DNA from: Evernia prunastri | Lineage: Eukaryota > Ascomycota > Lecanoromycetes > Lecanorales > Parmeliaceae | Direction: 5' to 3' | Assembly (NCBI GenBank): GCA_003184365.1 | Contig: NKYR01000225.1 | Location: 1 to 17,713 of the forward strand | DNA: 17,713 nucleotides | Shown: one piece after another, positions 1 to 8,886 of the stretch | Layout: each line of letters starts with the position of its first letter | Position numbering within the stretch: position 1 is the stretch's first letter | Notes under the pieces: generated by a model | Seen by the model: the letters and a program-made list of their open reading frames with translations, nothing else | Told to the model about the DNA's origin: nothing | Databases searched by the model: none | Made by a program: the position numbers and the translations under genes

Positions 1-1361
1 TGTAGAGGACACGTATTCCAACATTCCAACCAAGGCCTGAAACGATATAAGCGATATTAAGGCCTACTAACCCCCTGTCATGCAGGCGTGATCAAACGGT
101 CACCAAAAGATTCCATCAACACACCTCCCCGCAGTGTTCCCTTCAACGCCCCCGCTCCTGAAACATTTGCTGTATCGCGGATTGACGCAAAAGTACTTCC
201 TGCGGTATTTTGGTAGCGCTGCTGCACTGATCATGTTCCCGATGCCGCAATTCATGCACCAATTCATTCCCTCCGCAGGTACTACCTTCATCTTCACTAA
301 GTCAACGAGAGACTTCTGCATATCTTTCGACTACGATTTGGTTCGCACACGGGGTCAAATTTAAAACGAGTTTGCTGGCGTTTTCGTACCTGTGTCTGAC
401 TTAGTGAAGGACAAGAAGCCTAGCTCGAAGTCAGGCATAATCTTTGTGATCGTATCCCCAGGACCTGGAATCAAGGACCTCACGCAGATCATTACACGAG
501 CACCGCCTCGGAGATATGGGCATTCGTGTGAACGAGCGTGTGTCGGGACGCACATCACCGAAAAATTATCCTGACTATCGACTTATTGGGCGGTCACTCC
601 GTAAAACCCGAACAAGCCAACAAGGAGCGAAGATGGAAGGAGAGTGATGATCGAGTGAGGACCGATGAAGCTCAGAAGAATAACTGGCCGTTCAGCCACG
701 GTTGGAGACCTGCTAACCGAAACAACGCTCGAGCTCTTCTAGCCTCAGAGGCACATGGAGACCTGAGGCGGGGCTCGAGCCAAAACGTGGCTTTGTTGCC
801 AATGCTGGGCTCGGTTTGGGCATAGTCTGCGATTAGCTGGAGGAGTAAGAGAATGATCCCGATGAGAATTCTCGACCTCGTTTTGCACCTCAGATCGAAT
901 ACGTGATCGAAGTAAGTTACCGTACAGACAAAGCAAGCTGGAAGGTAGACATGGGTTCTAGCATGCGGCTAGCTGGTACGGAAAACGATTGAATATTATA
1001 AAGTGGAATGCGACCAAAATCGTTGCGTCAGTCCTGGAACAAGGACTTGAAAAGTACGGATTTGTGCGGCAGCTGAATTCTTCTTGTAGAGTCTGCCAGG
1101 GCAGTCAAGCTTTGGCACGGTGGGCTGCTTCTACTACCAACCCTGCCAGAAGATCATGGGATGTAGATGGTGCAATGATCAGTAAGATATACGAGAGAAG
1201 AACAGTATGTCATTCAGGATTCATGATTCATCATCTCTTCCAGTGGCAAATCATCGATATCTGGAGAAGATGACGATGAACTCGATTACTAGCCTCCAAA
1301 ACCAATTCCAATTGCTTTCGCGACAAGAGTATCAGTGCCAGCTAGACACCATCGAAGATCT
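1..1361. other. Left-edge stretch without a recognisable gene
   Basis: Several open frames of 60-110 codons occur on both strands, for example 989-1273 and 1207-1539 on the plus strand and 361-558 on the minus strand. They overlap one another, use mostly non-ATG starts and show no family motif I recognise. The last part (about 1207-1361) is simply downstream of the minus-strand methyltransferase and probably contains its 3' end signals. I see no tRNA, repeat or transposon feature here. Confidence 0.5.
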
Positions 1362-2714
1362 CTACTTCAGAATGAACTCTATGATACTCTCCTCCTCCGG
1401 CACCTCCGTCCAGATTTTCTCGATCTTCAGCCCCGCCGAGTCTACCACCTCATGCCAATGTCTTTCCGAACGCTCAGCCGCTGCTACGCAGGTCATCATA
1501 GCTAAGTCAACTTGGGCCGCGACGATGCCGCAGTCATGATCGGGAAGAACAAGCTCATTGAGAATGATTTTGAAGTAGAACGGGGTCATTGGTAACGCGA
1601 GCTGCGAGAGGATAAGCTGGCACTTGTCGTCGGGCCAGTCGTGAAGAACGTTACGGAGATAATAAGCACGTGCGCCTAAGACAACGAATTAGACCAGGAA
1701 CTTGAGGGTCATCTGTTTAAGGAACCAACCTTTGATGGGCTGGGCAGTGAAGAAGTCATGCAGAAAAGCCTCCATTCCCGCCACTGATAGCGCCTGCTTG
1801 ACCGTATCCGCAAGATCCTACAGCAAAAACCTTCCCGGAAGAGTGGGATACTTCTTCTTAATTGCATCAATTTCGTGTCCGCGTGCGCCGCCCACATCTA
1901 TCAGCATGACCGCACCGGCACCTTTCTTGAAGCCCTTGGCAATCCGTTCCTCAAATGGGAAGAAATCGAGCCACTTTACACGACCCTCACGCTGGCCTGT
2001 CATCCAGAGATTGAAGTTGTTCAGATACTCGGGGTGTTTGGGAAACCACTCGAACAGGTGATCTTGGGTATGAAAGGCCTCCTGGAAAGCGCAGTTCTTC
2101 GGATCAGTGGGATTCTGATACTTAGTCTTGGCAAGGAATGAAGGAAGAGCCGTTGCGGCGGGTCCTAGGAGATCATAGGTATGATTGACGCCTGCTTCAA
2201 GCTGGGGAATGACCAAATTCTTGGTGACGTTGTTGCTGATGTAGCAGTCGATACCAGCTTCGCCAATGACGTGAATAGCGACGAGGTATCGGAGAAGGCG
2301 CAAGAGTAATACATGATCTGCGCCCGTCTTTTCCGCGAGCTCTTTGCCGGTGACAGGCACGTTGTTTTGCACCAAGATACGGAATATTTCTAGTCTGTTG
2401 GCGATGCGGACGATGGATGTGCGCATAGGCTATTTGCGTCGATTATAGGTCAGTAGGTAAGTCTGATAACAGCTGGAGGCTGGAGGTAAATCAGGGTCAA
2501 AGCAAGGTTATGGGGCTTGGCTTACATAGTAGGCTATGCGCTGAACGGTCTCTCCAGGCGTCTCAAGTGCAAGGCTCAACTTCTCAGCAGTCTCCTTCAG
2601 GTACTTGCGACTTGTTGGTCCCGCAGGATCATTCGCTGACAAGGCTGTCTTCAATGCATCAATCAGAGCTGTTACCTCGGATGTCTGGCCCGAGCTAACT
2701 CTGGCTAGCTCCAT
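1362..2714 (-). pseudogene. SAM-dependent O-methyltransferase (plant COMT-like, family 2), interrupted by one in-frame stop
   Basis: The encoded type transfers a methyl group from S-adenosylmethionine to a hydroxyl of a small, often phenolic or polyketide, molecule. Three exons can be joined in frame: 2714-2526, 2429-1730 and 1675-1362. The introns are 2525-2430 (GTAAGC...AG, with a CTGAC branch site) and 1729-1676 (GTTGGT...TTAG, 54 nt). Read through the stop, this gives about 399 residues, the usual length for the family. A winged-helix dimerisation half comes first, beginning after IAYYPMRTSIVRIA. It is followed by the SAM-binding glycine loop DVGGARGH and by RNVLHDWPDDKC, whose HDW histidine matches the catalytic base of plant COMTs. 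The C-terminal part (ERHWHEVVDSAGL) is intact. Codon TAG at 1820-1818 falls where relatives read Gln in a GR-[LIV]-[LV]-LQDL context; a single C-to-T change from CAG explains it. Everything else is open, so the lesion looks recent, or it is a sequencing error. The ATG at 2714 begins a normal-length N-terminus; an open frame continues upstream to 2930 but looks like 5' UTR. Substrate unknown. Confidence 0.86.
1818..1820 (-). other. In-frame TAG in the O-methyltransferase
   Basis: TAG sits between the codons for ...GRFLL and DLADTV, in the middle of exon 2 and far from any splice site. Both sides stay in the same reading frame and match the family, so this is a nonsense change and not a frameshift or an intron. 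It would truncate the product just after the SAM-binding loop and remove the HDW catalytic segment. Confidence 0.85.
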
Positions 2715-3319
2715 AACGCGCAAAAGCGGTCTATGTGAGAGGGGGAAGTGGGTAGACAGAATGTTGAAGGAAAAGACAGGATATGACCAAGGCTTTTTAG
2801 CCGAGAAACGACGCAAGTTTGCCAGAAGGAAAAGTAAAAAAGACGGTGAAGGGTCAAAGCCTAAGAAGAGCGCCGATCCCTTACGAAGAATGGTCCCGTG
2901 ATCAGGCACGATACCAGCGGTATCCTGCATATTGTAATCTAAAATTGCAAGTCATAGGCTATGAAGCTTATTCCGAAACCGCAGATCATGATGATTACCT
3001 TGAGGCAACAAGTTAGTATGCAAAGAACCCCTCTTGTGGGTCCGTTAAGGCAAATTTACCTCATGATCGCCTACCCACGAACACGAGAAAGCAAAGGAGA
3101 AAGCGGATGGCCGCATTAAGGCCGCAATACGTTCAAAGTCGGACTTGCGATTCCAAATTCTCGGCGTGCCGGGGACACTATCAGGGCAGGAAAGGAAAAA
3201 TGACCGTGGGACAAATATCATTGTCCCAGAGCTCAGGTCAAAGGTCAACACATTTATTGAGGCGGCAATGACTTTTCCATCTTCTTTCTCTATTCGCGCA
3301 TCTTTCTCAACTAGACAAG
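2715..3319. promoter_or_regulatory. Divergent intergenic region between the methyltransferase and SAT4 genes
   Basis: These 605 bp separate two genes transcribed away from each other, so the region should hold both promoters. No clear TATA box or obvious operator could be assigned. An open minus-strand frame reaching 2930 is continuous with methyltransferase exon 1 and is most simply its leader. Confidence 0.4.
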
Positions 3320-4721
3320 ATGTCAACATTGGCCGCTCCACCGGGTGGTGACCATGATCGTGCTGCTGAACTCAATACCTGCGCTTGGACATGGTTCAGC
3401 TTATCCACGCTGTTTGTTGCTGCCAGGGTTTATGGCCGTCTCAAACTTACGCGGAATTTCTGGTACGATGACTTGTTCATCTTAATCACTTGGGTGCGCA
3501 TATCTCTAGTTTCCCTCTATATGTGACAAGTCTGACTTTACCTAGGCTCTTACGCTGGTATTCTCTGTGCTATGGACCATCCTAGGACAGCTCGGAGGCT
3601 GCAGGCATCTATACTATCTTGAGATGTACCCAGACCAGGCACTCAAGGCCACCCGTCTGAACTGGATAACACAACCGTTCGCCATCTACGCCCTGGTGAC
3701 TGGAAAGGTCTCCGTGGCCTTCCTCATCTTGCGCATAATGGGAGACAGTAAATGGCGGAAAGCTTTTCTCATCTACATAGCGATGATAGGTAGCTTCCTA
3801 CTCTGTACCGTTGCCATCATCCTCACCTTCGCGCAATGTCAACCTGTGGCAGCTTTATGGAATCCCAAACTTCTTGAAGCGGGCAAAGCCAGGTGTTGGT
3901 CGCCTCAGAGACAGTTAGACTTTTCGTTGTTCACCAGCAGTATGTCAGATCCGTGCCGTATTCGGGTATCATTGTGGTGAAAATTGACTCAATTGGCAGG
4001 CTGGATGGCATTCATCGATCTCGCTCTCGCTCTTCTGCCCATTACTATCATGTGGGATCTGCACCTGCCTCTGAAGAAAAAAATGAAGATCAGCGGTCTT
4101 ATGGGGCTAGGAGTGTTGTGAGTTTCACCCGCGAGCGGATGCTCGTATGGCGATGGATCACAGCTAATGGTTTACGTCTAGTGCCTGTATATGTGCATGT
4201 ATCAAAACTTCCAAGCTGCTCGAGTTGAACGCACGCGAGGACATTACTTGCAAGCTCACCATCCGATCTTGTTTGCTCCATCAACTCAATTACTGACAGT
4301 TCTCAGTCATCACTGTCACCCTCTGGATATGGAATGCATAAGTGGGAATTGCGGGTTTACAAGCCAAGCTCACTAGACATCCTAGAGCAATGAATGCAAC
4401 GTTATAATAAACGCGGCCTGCATACCCACCCTCAGGCCCCTTTTCTTGGTTGTATTCAAGCGTCCCGGTCGGGAAGCTTTTCAGCGTCGCAGGTTCTACA
4501 ATCCTAGCTCCGGCGTCCGTCTCCCCACTCCGATCAGCGACTCGACAACTGCAATAGGGCACATCGACTACGACGAGAGCTGGATTGAGCTGAGTCCAAT
4601 CTACCCAAGTTACCAAAGCATGGGTGGTATACGACAGACGGTGGAGGTCGATGTCACGTCGCACATGAGGACCTTGGAGGATGAGAATACGCTCGCGATG
4701 GTTGTGGGGATCGCAATGTAG
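3320..4721 (+). CDS. Fungal rhodopsin-domain (SAT4 family) seven-helix membrane protein, with one damaged splice donor
   Basis: This belongs to the large fungal SAT4/rhodopsin-domain family (also the core of PTH11-like receptors), integral membrane proteins of mostly unknown function. I infer six exons: 3320-3493, 3546-3939, 4000-4117, 4182-4249, 4307-4337 and 4388-4721. All phases agree and the product would be 372 residues. Family signatures include WYDDLFILITW after helix 1, GCRHLYYL, LNWITQPFAIYALVTGKVSV in helix 3, CQPVAALW after helix 4, WMAFIDLALALLPITIMW in helix 5, ACIKTSKLLELNARED, and IPTLRPLFLVVFKRPG closing helix 7. A polar cytoplasmic tail follows. Intron 4 (4250-4306) starts with GCAAGC, a GC-AG intron. 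Intron 5 (4338-4387) should start with GTAAGT but reads ATAAGT. Without removal of intron 5, TAA at 4339-4341 ends the protein at about 262 residues, losing the end of helix 7 and the tail. The gene may therefore be damaged. It is head-to-head with the methyltransferase. Confidence 0.85.
4250..4306 (+). other. GC-AG intron in the SAT4 gene
   Basis: The donor is GCAAGC and the acceptor TCTCAG. No GT donor nearby restores the frame, whereas this GC donor joins ...AREDIT to FITVTLWIWNA exactly as the family needs. GC-AG introns are a known minor class in fungi, so this is probably functional. Confidence 0.7.
4338..4387 (+). other. Intron with non-canonical ATAAGT donor in the SAT4 gene
   Basis: Joining 4337 to 4388 gives WIWNANECNVIINAACIPTL, the expected helix-7 sequence, and the acceptor is the second AG of CCTAGAG. 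The donor is ATAAGT; a single G-to-A change from the fungal consensus GTAAGT explains it. An alternative GT at 4342-4343 lies after an in-frame TAA and does not rescue the protein. Confidence 0.65.
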
Positions 4722-5536
4722 TGATACCGAGCTGGATGTATAACTTGCTCATCAGCTGGACGCTGATTGCTCTTAGACTAGAAAAGAGAATCGGAAGACT
4801 TATCTTACCCCGTGACGCCTTATCATAGCCTCGAGCCTGACGCGAAATACTGCTGTGAACCATGGACTCTGCTACTGCAAGAAGCATATGCTAGAAATTG
4901 TCTCTCTTGTTCCTGCGGCGCTCTTTCAAACTGATCCACCTGTGGCAAACTTGATCCGATACTTTAATATATTACCGTAAGAATAGTTCTCATCTTAGGC
5001 TGCTGCTACAACACACGCGGACGGCTAATGCATAATATCCCGCCGCAAACAACCATCAGATCACAGCTGTAGCCGTACATGGAGCAGTATCTGTCAGTTC
5101 ATGAGGCTCTGTATCGCGAAGAGATCTCCGGACAATGCACGACCGCGTACTCTATGTGAGATAGTCTTCCATCCAAATCGGATTTCTGGGAGTGTCACGC
5201 CTGCTTGCGGGATTACGGGCCCTGATGCATAGCTTTCACTGATGTATGTCGGGGTGGTTTAGATTTGACACAACACGTCAAAGAAACCAGAAGGTAAAAT
5301 TGAGGCAAATTATTATGCCGAAGTCCTGACATAGGGTAGAAGCGGAAATATTTCCGTACTCCACCGGCGGTGGCAGTATTGAAGCCCTGATTAATGTCTC
5401 CATCAACGGGTCAATGAGCAACTCGGTCACTGTCACTATTACTCTCATCAGAAGAGACCTCATCTTCAAAGACTTCAATGTCTCGCGCTCTTAGTGTCCA
5501 CTTAAATATCTGCTACAGTACAGCCAAACTTTGGGA
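4722..5536. other. Intergenic stretch upstream of the APH-like gene
   Basis: This is 815 bp with only short overlapping open frames and no recognised domain. It must contain the 3' end of the SAT4 gene and the promoter of the following gene. A minus-strand frame at 5278-5478 and a plus-strand frame starting ATG at 5478 do not connect in frame to the next gene and look fortuitous. No clear TATA box. Confidence 0.45.
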
Positions 5537-6868
5537 ATGGAAAGGCTCCGCGAAGAAGAGGACATTGGTCCTCATGCTACACCGAAGAAGGCACGAGCAA
5601 AAGAAGAGACCGATATCTCCGAAGCTGCGGAGTTCAATAGTAGAGTACTTCGCAAGCTGCAGAGGGCATTCGCGGCCGACCCCGAAGAAGATTTGCTCGC
5701 CACTTTCCCCACAGGTTACTCTACCCGCCTCGCTGGGAGAAGGAAGCAGGATGGAGGTGAGTAGCATCGTGATGCCTTCCCCACCAGCCCACTTACAAAA
5801 ACAGGGTCAAACCCCGCTGCGAATGCAGATAACACCAACGTCGCTATGGAAAATGATCGTACGGTTCAGGTGCCAGAAACTGACGGGGCTCCAGTGACTG
5901 ATATAGCAAAAGCCCCCAAGGAGCCCAACTCCGAGCTTAGATCAACCGCCGCTGGACTAGGCTTGTCTTCCGATAGCACTGCGGCCGTCGTGTTCCCCCT
6001 GTCTCCACCAGTTCAAGGGCTTCTCGGCGCTTCCGCGGAGGAGCTGAGCGTAGCATCTTCATCTCTGTGGAACAAGCTCTACAATTTAATCGATATCGGG
6101 AGGATTATCTGGCAGAATGGACCACGCGGGGGAGTTACGGTTATCAGATGTGTTGCAGACGTTGTCGTCAAGATTGTGCCCAACTTTGTGGACTACACCG
6201 AGTACACTACCATGATATATCTGGGACGTCATGCTCCAGAAGTTCCGGCACCCAAACCTCTAGGAGTGATGACATCAGAAAAGGTGGCTTACATCTTCAT
6301 GTCGTTTGTTCCAGACTTGACTCTCGAGAGCGTGTGGCCTCAACTATCGAGCGAGCAAAAGATTTCCATCAGCAATCAGCTCAGCCGGATACTTCTGAAG
6401 CTTAGGGAGTTGAAGATACCCGAAGACGGCCAACTTGGCGGTGTAGGCGGTGAAGGATGCAAGGACACCAGACGCCATACTCGGATCTCTCCGAAACCGA
6501 TCAGAACGATTGCAGAATTCGAGGACTTTATCTTCTCAAATCCACATTTCGGAGGCTCAGTGTACGTCAAGCTCTTGCGTACCATGTCGCAAAGCCACAA
6601 GCCAAAGGTTGTCTTCTCTCATGGGAACTTTCGCCCAGCGAACATCGTGGTGCGGTCTGATGAGCAAGGCAATTACAGCGTTAGCGGGGTCCTTGACTGG
6701 GAGATGGGCGGATTTTATCCAGACTACTGGGAATCCGTCAAGGCGACCAACACTATGGCACCCCAAGAAGAAGACGATTGGTATCTGCATCTACCGGCGT
6801 GTGCTTCACCGACGAGCTACCCTTTACACTGGCTCGTGGATCGCAAATGGGACGTTCATGTGACTTGA
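5537..6868 (+). CDS. APH/choline-kinase-like phosphotransferase family protein with HGN in place of HGD
   Basis: This belongs to the aminoglycoside-phosphotransferase-like (APH, protein-kinase fold) family, greatly expanded in fungi with mostly unknown substrates. Exons 5537-5756 and 5805-6868 flank a 48-nt intron (GTGAGT...ACAG) and encode 427 residues. The N-terminal ~120 residues are polar and probably disordered apart from a short LRKLQRAFAADPEEDLL helix. The kinase fold follows: a candidate ATP-site Lys in DVVVKIVPN, then TEYTTMIYLGRHAPEVPAPK and the hinge-like YIFMSFVP. The catalytic loop reads SHGNFRPANI (H346, N348, N353) and the metal-binding segment LDWEMGGFYPDYWE (D371). The C-terminal SYPLHWLVDRKWD is typical of fungal members and shows the protein is complete. 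The family norm is HGD, so residue 348 (codon AAC at 6626-6628) replaces the catalytic Asp with Asn; the Mg-binding Asn and Asp remain. The protein may be a pseudokinase, or this may be a recent single-base change (GAC to AAC). The ATG was chosen as the only one in frame upstream of the conserved part with a purine at -3. Confidence 0.85.
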
Positions 6869-8191
6869 AAATTGAGTTAAAGGGCGTGAGGCAAGGATGG
6901 CCACGGCCTTCGTGCAAACGATTTCGACACTACCATCGTCGAAAATATGCACACTGCGTCGTGACTAGAGATAGGTGTGCTTACTCAACAGGGAATCTAT
7001 TCACGACATTATGTATACGCATCTTCCTGCCACCACTCTTCATCCATGATCAGTCGACATCTTATGCTAATTCTCCACTTTGGCTCTATCTGTGCTCCTT
7101 TCTTCTTTAACGAGTTCGTATTTTCTGCAATGGTGTTCTGGTCTTGAGACAGGCAGGTTGAAGAGAGAACCGGCGGTTGGGGGTAGGGTTATGAGCAACT
7201 GACAAGCAGGCTGCAGAATTACTGGCTAATGAAAGTAGGGTAAGAAGAATCTGGCGCTTTGAATTTTCAGTCACGAGAACGAGGTCATGAGCATTTGTGA
7301 GAGACAATGACCATTCAATTCCTTGCAGCTCGGAGATCAGTGCACGTTTCATGTGGCTGATGAGGCTTCCCACCGTGACCTGAGGTCTCGGGGAAAGAAA
7401 TCGTGACAGGGGTATATGATCCATCGAAGTTCCCTTTCCTGTGTGAAAATTTAGCTTCCCAGCCAGCCAGAAACATGCGGAAGATCTGTACTTGTCCTCG
7501 AGAAAGGTTGGACTTCGGGATGCTAGCTCAGAATAGTCTCAGCTTTCACCCTCTTCCGTGAAGAAAGCTAAAGTAGAAATCTAATCTGGGGGAACCTTTC
7601 TTGCGCATTGCATGTCTACTCGTCAATAGCAAAGATATTGTGGATGATCTAGATGTTTAGCTCGGCTAGAGAATTGTAAAAGTGGCCTTATTCATCACTT
7701 ATCGACCCCTGAGTTGCCAACGCTTTGGCAAACGTTCCTGGAAGATTGTCCGTGTGTGAGGAGGGTACGATTCGCAGCCAAGCTGAAAGAGTTATTTTGA
7801 TAGTAGTTTCCAAGCCAGAGACAAGGCAGTGATTTCCATCAACGGACCATTCGAGTAGTGGAGGACCAGTGGTGCTGTTACTTTTGCGATGGATACTAAA
7901 GCGTTCTTCTTCATTCTCGCCGCTCGCTATTGAAAGGTTGCTGAGATATTGTACCAGAAAAGCTGAGCAGCGTCCGGTTGTGAAGTGACTAGAGGACTTG
8001 AGAATATGATACCTGTGGCTAAGCATCCAGTCGACGGCAGGATCCAAAGAAAGAAAGAAGACATCATCCGTTGCCATTATGCTGGACAGAATCATAGATT
8101 CGTTGATTGAATACTAAAGAACGGTCAAGATAGCAGAAGCTGCCAGACGTGATACTCTTTGAAGGGCGCCAATGCGATGAAGCAGCGCGAT

Positions 8192-8515
8192 CTAGTGTAT
8201 GAATCTTAGAGCTTCAAGGCAGCTCTTTGGAAGTGGACTTATTATGCGTGTTGCAGCACGGAGCAGACCCCGAGGCTGCTGTACAGCATTTACCAGTAAT
8301 ACCGGTAGCATCGTACCCGAAAGTACCACAAGAAAGTAGTCGTCATCACGCCACAGGTCTTTTGATCTCTTCACATAATTAAGCTGCACAACTAACACAG
8401 AGATTCGAGAGTAGGCGGGTCCGAGGGTCCAATCGCTAAGTGACCCCGGAACTGCAAGGTTTTGCGTTAAGTCACCAACCCCTACAAATCCTTCTCTTAC
8501 CTGAAGCTCTCGCAA
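8192..8515 (-). pseudogene. Possible decayed N-terminal fragment of a second SAT4-like membrane protein
   Basis: The frame contains a hydrophobic segment ending QLNYVKRSKDLW, then RDDDYFLVVLSGTMLPVLLV and VQQPRGL. The order helix, basic stretch, W-x-DDY-aliphatic, helix, Q-x-x-GL resembles the first two helices of SAT4/rhodopsin-domain proteins, as in the gene at 3320-4721 (WYDDLFILITW). A tail SPLPKSCLEALRFI could align with the region before helix 3. The frame then stops, no helices 3-7 follow, and the first codon is a non-ATG start. Read this as a fragment at best; it may be chance. Confidence 0.3.
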
Positions 8516-8671
8516 CCAGAACAGCCTGTCGTTGCTGTGGTGTCTCTTTTCTCAATCAGCCTATTCTTTTTATGCAAGCATCTTCTGTTGTTCATCAATG
8601 GCTCAGCGGCTGCCAAAGGTAAAAATTGCTGTTCAAGTCAATGAGCTCGAACCCTCGCCTCTACGAATACC

Positions 8672-8677
8672 TATAAA
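8672..8677 (+). promoter_or_regulatory. Candidate TATA box of the subtilisin-like gene
   Basis: TATAAA lies 215 bp upstream of the chosen ATG at 8887. The distance implies a leader of roughly 150-180 nt, which would include the upstream ATG at 8718. Confidence 0.35.
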
Positions 8678-8886
8678 CGACCCGCTCTATCCGCTCCACA
8701 ATTAGGCTCACGAATAAATGAGATCGCTTTTCATCGCCAGATTGTTCATTTGTCAGTGCGCATACCCATCTTTTCTGACGGATCAAGCTGTCCTTCCGAC
8801 CCTGTACGGAGAAGATTTTTCTCGACTGTTTCCAAGAGCTCGTCTGCTTCCAAAACCAACCTGTTTGACTTGTCTCTTTGCCCAAT

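Larger units (their letters stand above)
6869..8886. other. Long stretch without a confident gene
   Basis: About 2 kb separate the APH-like and subtilisin-like genes. Minus-strand frames at 7107-7424 (105 codons), 7688-8095 (135 codons) and 8192-8515 (107 codons) are the largest. I recognise nothing in the first two; the 7688-8095 product is Ser/Thr-rich without a clear signal peptide. The third has a SAT4-like segment and is listed separately. The right end carries the promoter of the protease-like gene. An ATG at 8718 opens a 60-codon upstream frame that overlaps the protease start at 8887. Confidence 0.4.

Noticed and set aside
2715..2930. Upstream extension of methyltransferase exon 1
   Set aside because: The frame is open, but the added residues are not family-like and would make the protein too long at the N-terminus; ATG 2714 fits the usual length.
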